Program-made: the position numbers and the translations under genes | The notes under the pieces: model-generated | Databases searched by the model: none | The model's input: only the letters and a program-made list of their open reading frames with translations | Told to the model about the DNA's origin: nothing | Shown: positions 12,192 through 23,910 of the stretch, piece after piece | How positions within the stretch are numbered: position 1 is the first letter of the stretch | Layout of the letters: every line of letters starts with the position of its first letter | Assembly: GCA_947396885.1 (NCBI GenBank) | Contig: OX377202.1 | Span: forward strand, 75,736,643 to 75,800,642 | DNA from: Heligmosomoides polygyrus polygyrus | Taxonomy: Eukaryota > Nematoda > Chromadorea > Rhabditida > Heligmosomidae | DNA length: 64,000 nt | Direction: 5' to 3'

Positions 12192-15100
12192 ATGGTAATA
12201 AAGTTCACATCGAATGTGGTCGATCCTCCGGCGCTGCTATATATGGGTGTTGATAAGTATGAAAACGAGGAGCTTATAAAGGTATCTCCATTTAGTTGTT
12301 CTATTTGAATCCGTGTCATCCGCGGCTCAATCAGTTTTATTTCAGTATGGATGGCCTGAAGATGTTTGGTTTCACGTCGACAAGGTCTCTTCAGCCCACG
12401 TTTACCTCCGATTACCAAAGGGCATGACAATCGATACTATACCCCAGGAATTGGTATACTTCCTTTTGGACCATATTTCCTCTGTGCGGGGTTCAAACAC
12501 AAGTCCGTATAGGTCGACGACTGCTGTCAACTCGTGAAAGCCAACTCCATCGACGGAAACAAAATGAATGACGTCGGCATCGTGTACACGATGTGGGAGA
12601 ATCTGAAAAAGACTGGTGACATGGCTGTGGGGCAGGTGCGTGCTGCAAATAGGTGTTTTTTGATCTGGCTGTCAATGAGTGTTGCTGCCCAGTCCCTTGC
12701 AAACTAATGTGATAGAATCTCCGCAGCTTTACAAATACGGCTGATACTTCTTCACCCATTATGTAGCCCTTCACTTCTTCACCCCTTATATAGCCCTTTC
12801 TCTTTTAACAAATGCTTGCACCACTTGAATGCTCGTGCAGACTTACTACTTTCTTACTTCAGTTACACATCTTTTTTAAAGATGTTTTCGAAGCATGAAG
12901 AAGCGAAACGATTCTTATACGCTACTGAAGTTGCGCCATGCACTCGTCTGCTATGTCACAATGTTCTCAGTAAAAATTGTGCTAATGGCATTTACAAAAG
13001 GTTGCTCAGCTAGAGTGCCCTTATCTAGGATTGGCTTTATCTCGTCATTAAGTTGGATGGCGATTTCGGTGGTAAATCACTTCCTGTAACGATTTTGCTA
13101 AAGCGTGTTCTTTAGAATGTTTTTAAGAAGTCTTATTCTCAATGAGGAAGGTGTTATATCTCAGAATTTCGGTGTTTTTTGAAAGTAATGGTTACGGCAT
13201 GATCGACTTCTTGCACCATCCACGTACCCACCGCTATCTGAGAATATTTTTATCAGGCAGGAATGGAGCGAAGAATACCACCTGTGTCACCTCCCTTACG
13301 ACTGATCGGCGATCTGCGCCAGTAGGCGTCAACAAATGTTCCACTAATTTCTGACTGATGGCAGGCCCTCTCGCTCGAGGGTCACGAAGAGCATCAAACC
13401 TGACATCCAGGGATATCACTAAAAGGACCGGCAATGGTGATGTATATATCATGCTCCCTTATTAACTCGCGGGGAATTTGTTCGATAACGAATATCTTTC
13501 AGCGGCTGTCGAGTAGACGCATTACGTGGCTGACCCATCTAATTTTCGACGACTTGACCCATGCGCCCAGCGTCCATGGTCCTCCAATGTCGACGAAGCT
13601 CGAAACTTTGGAAGCCCCTCCTTTGCGTGATTCGTGTCACGCAGGGCAGGGCATCGTTTTCTCGCTCCTCCGACGCTGATCTATTCATCTCGCTTCCGTA
13701 GGGCTGGTGTTTTCGTGGCTTTTGTTAGAGCACGGAGAACAGTGGAGCTGAAAACATGAGCCGAACGTCCTCGAAAGCCTTTTTCTGCAGGCTGCGAATT
13801 TTTCCCTGACTGTTCTCCAGCTCTTACAAGGTAAGAGTCTGAAGCGAATGTCTGAAAGGGGAAAGTGTAGTAAGTTATATAGGAAGCATCTCCATCCTTC
13901 AATTAGTATAAAAATGAGTTTTCTTCTTGCGAAGTCGTTAAAATAAAGCAGTAGGGGACCCCAAATTTCCTATGGAGTCGCGGCTCTCTCCAGCTCTAGC
14001 GGTGGTCACTTGTATGTCCGCGATGCCCTTCTGAACTGGTGGTTCGGAGCGCAGTGTGTTACTGACCGATTTTCGACCGCAAGACAATGAGGAAGATATT
14101 CAACAATGATCTATGAACGTGCAATACCACTGACACACAGACGTCAGAATGCGGGCTGCGAGTAAAAGCTACAGGCTCTTCCCAGTTTTGTTTCCCTACG
14201 TGAACCAGTGACTTGTGGAAAAACCATCCTGCTCTGGCTTCCAAAGAAGCCAGTATGCGACGTCGTAGAACCAGCCTTGAACCACGCATAAGCAACCAGC
14301 TTTTCAAAGCGTGGATGGCACAGGAGACGGTGCACAGGTGGCAACTATCGTTATAACAGATCCGTTCTTCTCCAGCCACCCGCAAAAACTCACCTCCACA
14401 ATGTTGTCTTTTTGCGGACGGAAGGAGGATCGTGCATAATGACGTGGGAGTGAAATCGCTCCATAAGCGACTTCTCATGACTGAAGAATCCTTTGTCGAC
14501 TGGCTGATTCTGACCAGTGGCACCACAGGGTTATTCCGAATGCCGAGCTCTTCCGTCAGGGCAAGTTAGCTTGAATCGCCACGCGGTGGGGAAACAGTTG
14601 AGACTGCCGGGAATTTGTGGCGCGACTGCGTACACATATGCGGATAGTCAAATAAAGTGTATAGTTTGAGTCATCGTGACATATGAGTAACCTGCCACGA
14701 CGCAAAGAGTCTTCGTGTGAGAGATAGAAGATAGAAGTCATGTAGGGAAGCAAGCGGTGCCTTTAGCGTTTGTACGCTGCTCGTATTGTATCTAGCCCTT
14801 CTGTGTCAAGCGTTTTGTGCTTGTTTATCAGCGGAAGTGATCGGTGGTTAATAACAAAGAAATCGCTGCAAGGTTGCTTCCCACAGCATGGAGCTGAAAA
14901 ATCTGCAGAAATTTTCCGAAAATTATGTGAGCGTCAGGGCCCCTTGAATCTCAACCGATCAGTTGAAATGCAAAAATTTTGGTACGCACGAGAATCGAAA
15001 CCCTTAACAGCCATGACGCAACGCCACTATCCAGTGCGATCCCTCCAAACCGCCATTTGGAAGGTACAGTTTTCAAGAGGCGATACCCAACGATTTCGGG

Positions 15101-15662
15101 AACACGGAATCCTCGAAATAGCAGAGAAGCGGTAAAAGAATGTTGCTCAAATTGGTAACGGGAACTTGAGGCTGATGGGGGTGCGTAATTTTCTTGACGG
15201 CCGAGTTGGCACTGAACGAGTAATTAACGATGCTAATTTCAGATTGGGTTTCACGATAACAAGAAGGTGAAGCACTGTGTTGTGCACAAGCGCATCAATG
15301 ACATCGTTAACCGGCTGAATAAAACTGAAAGGAAGGAGGACATCGACTACAGGTCGTTCCGTCCCTTACGCTTGTTTCTTCTGTCACTTTCGAGAGATCG
15401 TTTTCAGGGAGGAGCGGGAGCAGCGAGATATGGCGGAGCGTCGACAGCAGCGGAAACTGGAACAGGAGAAGAAGGTTGGCTGATTTCTCAGGCCTTGTAC
15501 TGTGACGCCAGTAAGCGTTCTGATGTCGTGCAGGCACGAGAGCTGAAGGAGGCGGAGGAGCGAGAAGCGGCTCGACGTCGACGCCACTACGAGGACGTCG
15601 ACTGGGATGCTCCTCCCGAGAAGGAGAGTGGCGACGGGAATCTCTCCGACGATTTCATGTGA
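12192..15662 (+). CDS. CCDC25: CCDC25 orthologue (NFACT-R / DUF814 domain plus C-terminal coiled coil), complete
   Basis: Six exons join in frame: 12192-12281, 12346-12453, 12513-12635, 15243-15352, 15408-15474 and 15534-15662, encoding 208 residues, the same length as human CCDC25. Residues 1 to about 110 form the NFACT-R domain, with [59 protein letters not shown] and [16 protein letters not shown]. Residues about 140-190 are a charged Glu/Arg/Lys coiled coil ([20 protein letters not shown]), and the protein ends SDDFM, as the human protein ends SDEFM. The family includes yeast Jlp2 and is related to the NEMF/RqcH NFACT-R module; human CCDC25 has been reported as a membrane sensor of extracellular-trap DNA. 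The worm role is not known from sequence. The start is chosen because ATG follows an acceptor-like AG at 12178, as in a spliced-leader mRNA. Intron 3 (2.6 kb) carries a LINE fragment. No frame breaks were seen. Confidence 0.95.
12748..12798 (+). repeat. Short tandem duplication in CCDC25 intron 3
   Basis: CTTCTTCACCCATTATGTAG and CTTCTTCACCCCTTATATAG follow each other, units of about 27 bases. Confidence 0.8.
13440..13902 (-). pseudogene. RTE-type LINE C-terminal fragment in CCDC25 intron 3
   Basis: Minus-strand frames read [20 protein letters not shown] then LRKRDE, matching the RTE block HLFNTTVLPALTYASETWA, and further on [17 protein letters not shown] and [13 protein letters not shown], matching the KIRWAGHVMR...WIPR block. 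Frameshifts and stops lie between them. It is antisense to CCDC25. Confidence 0.7.
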
Positions 15663-15756
15663 GCGTCGGTGTGATTGCCTCCTGCAACTTGGCTCCTGCA
15701 ACTACCATTTCCCGGTTATCTTTCCCGGTTACTGTTTGGGATGTTCCTTTTCTTCG

Positions 15757-15762
15757 AATAAA
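15757..15762 (+). terminator. Poly(A) signal AATAAA of CCDC25
   Basis: A canonical AATAAA stands about 95 bases after the CCDC25 stop codon, followed by T-rich and then AT-rich DNA. It is the only AATAAA close downstream and fits a short nematode 3' UTR. Confidence 0.75.
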
Positions 15763-16808
15763 GTCTCTACTCGTCATTTGCTTGAAAATATTAGGTTAAC
15801 CGGAGACTTCTGGCGATTTTTGTGCAGCAGCTTTCTGTTGGTTTATTACTGAGTCAATATTCAGCTTACTTTGCATTTTTATATAACATCTAATACGGAA
15901 ATTTTCGGATCAATGTTTACCTATAATTATAATACAATAATATAATATAATATAATTCTTTGTTTTACCTATAATTAGTAATTGCGTTTCTTCCAATATA
16001 AAAATAACAAAATGTAACATACAAAGAAGTAAAAAAAGGTGTAAAATAATAGATTTTTTAAAATTGGAATTAATTAAAGGAATGGTATGTCACAAAATAT
16101 AAGAGGTTCATTTCGCCACTGCCTTCAGACGAACCTTTGTGTTATACTCCTTCCGTGGCTCTTCAGTGAAGAAGAGGAGTGTATTTTAAGATTTCTTTAA
16201 AATCTATCTACAGAAGGAGAGAGATAGGAAAACGAAAATTTAAGAGATGAAGAACAATGAGAAAGAGTGAAGAAGGAAGGATAAAGAACTAGAGACATTT
16301 GAGAGAAATAGAATTGGAAAGCGAAAATAAATGAGGGGTAAAAAATTAAGTTAGATAAACCAAGAGCTACAATTCAAAGAAGTAATAAATATGATTTCAT
16401 AAGTTTAATGTGACTACTTAGATCTTTTATTATAATATTTATTGTAAATCATTATTACTCATTATTCAAGATTTATCAATGTTAAGGTAGTTTATTTACT
16501 TATTTACTTATTGTTTTATTTCATTTTTATTTATTTTGTTTTATTTATTATATTATTGCTTTTATAATTTTTTATTTGTAACAAGAATAGTTTTTTTATT
16601 GGAAGGCTTACCGTTTTTGACCACCGCCGTACTTCGTAGCTGTGAATAAGGAAGTGTTTATCATTCGACTGTTATATATAATGATATAATGATATTCGTA
16701 TTCGTTCCCATTTACAATTCAAATATGGCAAAATTATTATTCACTATGAACTATTAAAACTATAAACAAAATTTATAATTCAAATAAAATTACAAGATTT
16801 ATCAAAGT
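15763..16808. other. AT-rich low-complexity DNA between CCDC25 and the mariner
   Basis: Long stretches of TATAATATAA, TTATTTATTT and purine-rich GAGAGATAGG sequence. No gene is visible. It may hold the decayed left end of the mariner. Confidence 0.6.
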
Positions 16809-17979
16809 ATGTCGAAAGAGCAATTCCGAACAATATTCGATTTTAATTGTCCCGGGAGATTCCATGTGTGGGGGGCGATTAGGGTGGAAGGAAAGACCGT
16901 TCTACGGTGATATGAGAAATCTCGTTCTGGAGATTACTACCTTGAAGGTGCACCCCAAAGCGGTAGACCTATATCACCTGTATCACCTGTCGTCCCGTTG
17001 ATCATCGACTTGCTCGAGCGGACGAGACCTATATCACCAGGTTTGAAAGCCTCAGTGGAAGCTAATCCATCGCAAATAGTCCGTGAGATTGCGGAAGCTG
17101 CTGCTACAGATAGTTTGAAACGCCTCGGAAAAAGCTGAAAAAGCTCGAAAAGTGGGTGCGCCACGATTTAAGTGATCGCCAGAAATTGTGGCGTTTCGAA
17201 ATCGGTTCTGTTTAGCTTTTCCGGAACCGAGACAGACGATCCATTTTTGGATCGAGTCGTCACATGTGATGAAAAGAGTTCTGTACGATAACCGAAGACG
17301 ATCTGGGGCTGGGCTCATCAGCCACTTACAGCAATTTAGCGGAGAAAATACAGCCGAAATCCCTAATAGCGTGGTATCAAGCGATATGGTGAAAGGCTGC
17401 GCTATCAGGGATTTCGGCTGCATTTTCTCCGTTAAGTTGCAGTAAGTCGTTGACGAATCTGGCCCCTGGACAGTGGGTTGATGTCGACGAATCCCTAGGC
17501 ACTTCCCTAAGCTGAAATTCCAGAAAAAAGGCAACAGCAACAACGGCTGGTGCGATTCACTGCAACTTTCTGGAACCAGGCCCAACCATCACGCAGAGTC
17601 CTACTGACGAGATCTACTAGGTGCACCGAAAATTGCGTGAGCTGCAGTCGGCACTGGTCAGTAGAAGAAGTCCCATTCTTCTGCATGACAACGCCCGTCC
17701 ACATGTTTCTAAAATCACTATGCGAAAATTAGACGAACCAGGAGTTGAAGTCCTTTTCACCTGCCATGCTCATCAGACCTTACGCCAGCCGAGTACCACC
17801 TTTTTAAGCACTTTCAGAACATTTTCGCTGATGGAAACTGCGCAAATCAGGATCACGCAAAAACAGCCGCTCTAGAATTTGTCGCATCTCGACCACTCAA
17901 TTTTTTCGCTAATGGAATCAGTCGACTAGTTTCGCGTTGCAAAAAGCGTTTTGATTCGAATGGTGCTTATTTCGAATGA
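16809..17979 (+). pseudogene. Decayed mariner transposase, nearly full length, interrupted by a hairpin element
   Basis: Mariner transposases cut and paste DNA at TA sites. The relic opens MSKEQFRTIFDFNC and shows SGDYYLEGAPQSGRP, KASVEANPSQIVREIAEAAA, KWVRHDLSDRQKLWRFEI, LDRVVTCDEKSVLYDNRRR, LLHDNARPHVSKITMRKLDE and a final RFDSNGAYFE before TGA at 17977. The first two acids of the DD34D triad survive as TCDEK and HDNARPH; the third motif (YSPDL...DYH) is damaged. Several stops and frameshifts break it. Removing the 124-bp hairpin insert (17324-17447) leaves about 349 codons, the usual size. An early duplication of ACCTATATCACC lies near 16970-17035. It is dead. Confidence 0.85.
17324..17447. 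mobile_element. 124-bp foldback element inserted in the mariner
   Basis: Two arms of about 48 bases, starting ACTTACAGCAATTTAGCGG and ending in its near-complement, enclose a spacer of about 28 bases. They fall inside the transposase frame, after the DNRRRS part of the catalytic domain, so the insertion is younger than the mariner. Confidence 0.75.
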
Positions 17980-18611
17980 AGCTTAGAGATTAGCTTAGCT
18001 TAGACCTCCGTCGCACCGTGTCTCGATATGGACCACCTGCCGTGCACATTCATGTGATACTCTGACCCTCGGGGAGTTCCGCCGCAAGTTGAGCGCCATT
18101 TCTTTCGCCCTGTGACACAAGCGTGCAGCGGGACTTCTACTTAATAGTGCGACATCGCGAGATTCATGCGAGCCGAAGAACCGCTGCTGCTGGCTTGAGC
18201 CCGGTCGATAAGTCGTCGCGTCCACTTACCAACGAGCTTTCTAAACTTGGCAGTCCTCATCCTTTCACTAGAGCTAAGGCTGCATTCGTTTTTACATTCT
18301 TTTTCTTTATTGACCCTCTGAAGTCCCATTTTTCATTTAAAAATGCGATTTCTAGTGCAACTTCTACAGAGTGGTTCATGTTATTGATTCGTGTTATGTT
18401 ATATGGGCTATTGAAAATGGAGTGTCCATAAAAGTGGCAGACCTCCGTCAGCTTCTTTATCACATGTCTGGCATCTAAAGGTGCGGTACATCTACATTAC
18501 AAGCTTTCCAAGAGAAACTTGGTTACGGATAATGTGGCTTTTCTCTATCAGCAGGAATATAGTGATTTTCGTGAGTGTCGTGGGCATTTGGCAGTCCTCT
18601 ATTCCACGCTC
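17980..18611. other. Unrecognised DNA after the mariner
   Basis: Overlapping minus-strand frames (17995-18225, 18141-18329) read like a decayed repeat (for example KFRKLVGKWTRRLIDRAQAS and HMNVHGRWSISRHGATEV), possibly LINE-derived. The family is not fixed. Confidence 0.35.
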
Positions 18612-18892
18612 CGTGCGGATGGAGCGCAGTCAAACGAGTTGCTTGCTGGCTGATACGTAGCCCAAAACCCATCGGCGGTTTGTGTCCGCTCTGGGTAGCA
18701 GCTCTTTCATTTCTTTTAGAACAGTGAATTGGGGGCAGACGTGCCTGATTAGGAAGACGCTGGTTTGTCCATCGACTGATCAGCGAATGTCATTGCATTC
18801 TCCAAACGGGCATTCTTGTTGACCACGATATTCTACAGAGCTATAATGCATGGCGCTTCCGAAGCAGGAATCGATTAACGCCATCCTTCATT
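18612..18892 (+). repeat. tRNA-derived SINE, copy 5 (diverged)
   Basis: The head has GGATGGAGCGCAGTCAAACG, and the body has GGTTTGTCCATCGACTGATC, a ...GGCATTC... block and AACGCCATCCTTCATTC at its 3' end. The middle is strongly altered. Confidence 0.65.
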
Positions 18893-19339
18893 CTTTTGGT
18901 AAATCTTGCGCGACAAGCTCGTAAATGTCCCACAATCTGGAATATTTTTAAAAAAATCAAGCGAAATAAAAGTGCTGTCGGGAAGATTCTTAGAAAGAAG
19001 ATTGACGCTTTCATTCTTGGGCTACTAATTGTGTGGATGGATTCCCCTTTCTTAAATGAGGCTTTTTTGTGTGAATGCATTAAGGTTGCTTAAATTACAC
19101 GTGCCTGTTGTGCCATACCGTAGCTGCCCCGCTCCGTTTTGTCTTCAGCCATCTCGCTTTAGCATAGAACATTTTGAGGATTCTTAGCAAATGCGCTTCG
19201 ATCGCGAATTCGTCCGGCTAATGTACGAAGTCCTACCATCTCAGATGGACCGACCACCTGTACTCTGCTGTCATGGACCGCTCTGGCGCTCTGTGCCCGA
19301 TCCATAATCTAACTTCGGAGTATAGTTGTGCTCGAATGA

Positions 19340-19700
19340 CCTATTCGAATAGGTATTCGAATGATTTTCATTCGAATTTCAATATTCGAATTCGATTATT
19401 CAAAAAATCGCGTTTTTCGAATGCATTCGAATTCGAACGTTTAAAAAATCGCGTTTTTCGAATGCATTCGAATTCGAATGTTCAAAAAATCGGGTTTTTC
19501 GAATGCATTCAAATTCGAATGTTCAAAAAATCGGGTTTTTCGAATGTACTCGAATTCGAATGTTCAGAAAATCGCGTTTTTCGAATATATTCGAAATTCG
19601 ATTGCTCGAAAATTGCGGGTATTCGAAACCATTCGAACATTCGAAAATTTCCAGAAACACACAATTATTCGAATGTTCAATGGATGCCATTCGAATAGAG
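19340..19700. repeat. TTCGAA minisatellite element, copy 1
   Basis: About five units of 41 bp, each with AATTCGAATGTTCAAAAAATCG and GTTTTTCGAATG, followed by a distinct end block (GAAAATTGCGGGTATTCG, AAACCATTCGAACATTCG). The unit is built of overlapping palindromes (TTCGAATTCGAA). All six frames stay open in places only because the unit lacks stops. Confidence 0.9.
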
Positions 19701-20026
19701 AAATTAAGATCTGCATTGTTTTGCACAGTTGATGCATGGATATTTTGCATTGAATTGTAAGCACATCGTCTCCCTTTCTTCCACAACATCACGCAGGAAA
19801 CAAGAAGCACGGCTGAATCAGAAGCTGAACCTTCAGCTTTATTCACAGAAGGGCTTACACTTTCATTCGTATTCGAACTTTTCCTATTGGAGTTCAGGAA
19901 CCAGTTTTCTGTTTGACAGTGCCTACGACTAACCTTGTTTTTCGTCCTCGTCTTTGCACCATTGAACTTTGCTTGATCTCTTGTTCTCTATAGGGAACCT
20001 CTAGTATAGATCCGAAAACATTCGGG

Positions 20027-20139
20027 CTATGTTATACTTCGGCGACGCTGTTGTCGGCGACGTCAGTGAGTGTTGAGCGGGTGCTACGCAGTGCACTCAA
20101 CACTGCTGCCGACAACAGCGTCGCCGAAGTATAACATAG
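20027..20139. mobile_element. 113-bp foldback, family member 1
   Basis: Outer arms CTATGTTATACTTCGGCGAC...TGTTGTCGGC pair fully with 20108-20139. The centre carries GCGGGTGCTACGCAGTGC. A diverged relative in the other orientation is at 42430. Confidence 0.85.
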
Positions 20140-21389
20140 GTGTAAGGGTTTTGTGCACCAAGTATTGACCTTCGCGCTCCAAATTTCCTACCTTCACTGC
20201 GAGATCCAGTGATTCTATTGTAGCCTTTCTAAGCTTTCTTTTCACATCAAGTTGCTTTTTAATCCTAAAGTGCAGAGGCCGCCTTGTTTCCATGGTATGT
20301 TCGCCGCCCGAGGGTTGGCGGATCAGGATCACTATGCGATGCAGTTGCATTCACTACTAGCTGAGCAGCAAACCATACAGTTGGGGTGCAGTAGGGACGA
20401 TAATATAGGCGGGCTACTGGGTATAAGATTTCTAGGTGATAGATCAATTACAGCAAGCGGATTTTACAACTTCTCAGACACCTCCGATCAGAGGTGTTGA
20501 CTTCATAAGAGGCAAAGGACGCTATGAAGGGGTTTTTCGAAACAAGGGTAGGCCTTCCTTTTCGAACCGCTCTCCTTTGCATCCAGCTGAACACTTATGG
20601 ACAGCGTGATCATTAAGAGCAACTATCTCGGGACCATTTCCGTGAGGCATTGCGTTTTCCTTCCGTGTACACGCCCATGCAAACTGTTTCTTAGGTCTGC
20701 CTTTCTGATAATTTGGATGGAGCGAATGTTTGTGGAAAGGATGTAGTTTCTTTTATGTGCTTCTGTGCCGAACGAGGTCGTAACGTTGATCAGTCTTTAC
20801 TGAGTTTCCTAACATTCCGACCATCATCGTTTTTGCACACCAAAATTACTCAACGATTCGGACGTTGCCATCTAATCCATCAAGCACCTAATAGGTTAGA
20901 GCTTTCGGCTATTGGTCAGATGCGTAACTAGAAACCTGAATCTACTAACAAGTAGTTCAATCGCTGATCTACACACTCTTGGGAGACTTATTAGGACTAC
21001 CAATACAAGGAGGGTGAGAGGATAGGCTGCTCATTGATCCTCCTTGCAATCCTATAAGGTGCAAAAGCATAAAAACATCTAACCGCGAAGTTTTCCTTAG
21101 AAACGCTGCTTCTGTTTGTTGGGTTTTGATCATGACTTAGTAACACACTTGCTTCGTTCAGGTGGTCTTAAGCATAGACAAGAAGAAGTCAGTTCACTCA
21201 ATGTTTTTCGGTTATGCTCTTCTTGGTCCTGGATTGGCTGTCTATAATCCGAAGTACTTGTCCATTTCATCTTATGTCGCACATAGAATATGTTGTTGTT
21301 CAAATATCGGCAGGACATCAAAAAAGCGACGCCACTGTTCTTCAGTCCTTGATGTAAAGTAATAGCAAAAATATTGGTATCTATAATAT
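20140..21389. other. Unrecognised DNA
   Basis: No exon with convincing splice sites and no repeat family found between the foldback and the LTR-like repeat. Confidence 0.4.
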
Positions 21390-21900
21390 ACATATCCGTC
21401 ACGCCTATCGGCGTGCCTCCCACTAGCGCGCCTCGCGCGATGTTGCACTATCACTAAGGTAATGGTAAGGACAATCACATCAAGCCAGTTGCTCTGCTCA
21501 TTCTGCTTTCTTCCCTCCCCAGCAGTATAAAAGGCAATACTCAAGAACCTTGTTATGTTCCAACCTTGCTCTACCTTCCTTAAGATCACGTGAGTAGTTT
21601 TGCGGTATGAAGCCATCCAGAACCTCCATCCCCACCGCCACTACTCTTCTCAACATCTGCATCACCTTCGGACAGTTAAGCGACGGTCGGCGATATCTGA
21701 GACCCCAGTCACGTTGAACGACGACCTCGGCACGTCTTCTGAATCCACATGCACGTTGGACGACGCCTTCGGCACGTCTCCTGAATCCCCAAGCACGTAG
21801 AAGACCTTTGGGTATTTTTCGCTATTTTATGACCAACTTTCTCCGATTTCTCACCTATTCTATTACTAATTTCTGTGCGGTGTCGATCAATAGCTATTAG
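21390..21900 (+). repeat. Dispersed repeat with TATA box, possible solo LTR, copy 1
   Basis: CGTCACGCCTATCGGCGTG, CACTATCACTAAGGTAA, GGACAATCACATC, then CAGTATAAAAGGCAATACTC, and later TCTGAATCCACATGCACG, repeated as CCTGAATCCCCAAGCACG. The same order recurs at 52200. A TATA box followed by a repeated tail resembles an LTR; no internal retrotransposon region or clear TG...CA ends were found. Confidence 0.5.
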
Positions 21901-22479
21901 CGCTTTGTTGTATAGTATGGTAATTATAACAAACTTTCCCTTTTTGCGCAGCATATGCATTCCTGGGATCTAACAGCTGTACAAAACCCAATCTGTTGCA
22001 TGGTGCAGACTGTAGAGCAAGAAAATGGCTCCTATTGTAAAGTATTGAAACTTTGAAACGCGGCGCAAAGAGCACAAAAGTAAGCGGTTCCATGAAAAGG
22101 GTGGTGCCGAAATGTATTGCGCGGAGTCGCTCATTGAGGAAACTCAAAAGAAACTTAAAAGAAACAGGCCATGCCATTTTATTCGTCGGAACGTAACGTA
22201 CGCCAGAGTTGACTACGGGTCTGACTTTGTTGGGAGTGGGGTCAACTGCGACCGAGTTTTCGGCTTTAACAATCGTTAGGAAAGCACTATAGAGAAGGCA
22301 GCTATTATATTATACACATCTATTCGACGCCTCTTTTCTCAATTGCGGAGATCATTTAGACCTACAAAGTTTCTGCACTTTCCAGTGCCATCAAAAATAA
22401 TGCACAAACAACACTCAAGAACTTATCAGGAATACGCATAACTCTAAGCTCCTTCTTATGTACACTTCATGTTTCTTAG

Positions 22480-22558
22480 GTAATGTGACTAAAAAGGTGA
22501 AGCACGTGACGCCTTCCGGTTTCGAAGATCTCCATCATGATGACCTTGGTCTCCGATG
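22480..22558 (+). CDS. Possible terminal exon (unrecognised)
   Basis: After an acceptor TTTCTTAG (ending 22479) a frame reads NVTKKVKHVTPSGFEDLHHD then DLGLR and stops at 22556-22558. The composition looks coding, but no upstream partner exon was found, and the minus strand is also open across it for 67 codons. The call is tentative. Confidence 0.22.
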
Positions 22559-22989
22559 AAGCAAATAGTTTAATTGAGAGTTTCCAAGATTCCATGATAA
22601 GGGGCCTCATGGTAAGCCGAAAAGCTGGATGCCCGTATGTAACCCCAGTAATTCTAACTAAAGGTAAGCGCTTCACCACACAACTGCTATATCCCGTGCG
22701 ATTTCACCTGGCCGTTTATTGGGCTAAGGTAAGGTATGGCCTTTGAAATCTATTTATCAGTCAACCAGGAAACAGAACTAAATTTTTTTAAGGACGTTAT
22801 TTGGTTTGATGACCCGTAACATATTTCATCCTTTCAGGCATAGAAGAATTCGGTGGAGAGATCACTCCATTAAAACTTTGTTAAACGCGTTGCAAACGAA
22901 TGTAAATTTCCTACTACGTTAGGGTAAACCGTTTATTGGTCATTGCCACCAAAGCACCAGCCATGTTTTTTCCTTTCTGTAACCCAATG

Positions 22990-23345
22990 TTTCATTCGAA
23001 AATATTCGAATATTCGAATAGAATATTTGAATCAGTATTCGAATTCGAATGTTCAAAAAATCGAATTTTTCGAATGTATTCGAATTCGAATGTTCAAAAA
23101 ATCGCATTTTTCGAATGTATTCGAATTCGAAGTTCAAAAAATCGCGTTTTTCGAATGTATTCGAATTCGAATGTTCAAAAAATCGCATTTTTCGAATGTA
23201 TTCGAATTCGAAGTTCAAAAAATCGCGTTTTTCGAATGTACTCGAATTCGAATGTTCAAAAAATCGGTTTTTTGAATCTATTCGAAATTCGAATGGTCGA
23301 AAATTGCGGCTATTCGAAACCATTCGAATATTCGAAAATTTTGCG
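22990..23345. repeat. TTCGAA minisatellite element, copy 2
   Basis: The same unit (here with CAAAAAATCGCATTTTTCG, some units shorter by one base), and the same end block (GAAAATTGCGGCTATTCG, AAACCATTCGAATATTCG) in the same orientation as the array 3.6 kb upstream. Sharing the end block makes this a dispersed element rather than two unrelated arrays. Confidence 0.9.
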
Positions 23346-23644
23346 AGAGCACAACTATACTTCGGAGTGATACTAGTGCCAATTTGCGCCAGTGCAGTAA
23401 CCGGTGGGAAGAAGGGCTGAACATAATGGAACCGCTTGGGGCCCGGTACGTCATGTCGGACGGACACTCTTCTTTTCTTCTTACCTTCTGAGTCTCACAC
23501 ATGGCCGCCTTATGAGGACGCCTGGATAACTGAGCAGCTTCCGGTTTAATGCATTTCCTTCCGTTTGTTATTTTCCATGAACAATGTCGTTAAATGTGCT
23601 GTCCTTCTTCGTCTTACTCCTTTACTGCTGCTTTTCAACGACAG

Positions 23645-23910
23645 ATGTCATTCCCTAGAAGGGAGCCATATCGTCTCCAGGGCGAAGACCTGACTCTTTC
23701 TAGTATTGACAATGAAAGCACTTGTGCCCGCACCCAGATTTTACATGTTTCTGAGCCAGTCAAAACGGACTGGTTCTGTGCCGTCTGGATGTGGCTAAAC
23801 TTACGATTAGTATGTTAATATACCTCGCTGCCGAAACAATCCTGCTAAGCACCTATTTTTTCCGAATGTGTCTCATTTCAATGCAGTTTATCATATTCGT
23901 TACATTATGA
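23645..23910 (+). CDS. Possible small two-exon membrane protein (62 codons)
   Basis: Exon 1 (23645-23809) begins with ATG directly after TTTTCAACGACAG, as at spliced-leader sites, and reads MSFPRREPYRLQGEDLTLSS through to EPVKTDWFCAVWMWLNLRL, ending at a GTATGT donor in phase 0. Exon 2 begins at 23887 after CAATGCAG and adds FIIFVTL before a stop at 23908. The last 20 residues are aromatic and hydrophobic, so the product would be tail-anchored. A different frame of exon 2 stays open for 37 codons (ending FYFYGMSQKQFELTK), so the true frame is uncertain. Not recognised. Confidence 0.3.

Larger units (their letters stand above)
12636..15242 (+). other. CCDC25 intron 3
   Basis: It starts GTGCGTGC and ends AATTTCAG. 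It holds the tandem duplication, the RTE fragment and a 155-codon reverse frame (14059-14526) that I could not assign. Confidence 0.85.

Noticed and set aside
14059..14526. 155-codon reverse frame in CCDC25 intron 3 as a mariner or gene
   Set aside because: No TGDEK, HDNARPH or other motif can be placed; left unassigned.
22940..23467. Open frames of 100-175 codons over the TTCGAA array (also 19273-19846)
   Set aside because: They arise from a stop-poor 41-bp repeat read in many frames and both strands; no start context, splice sites or non-repeat protein motif.
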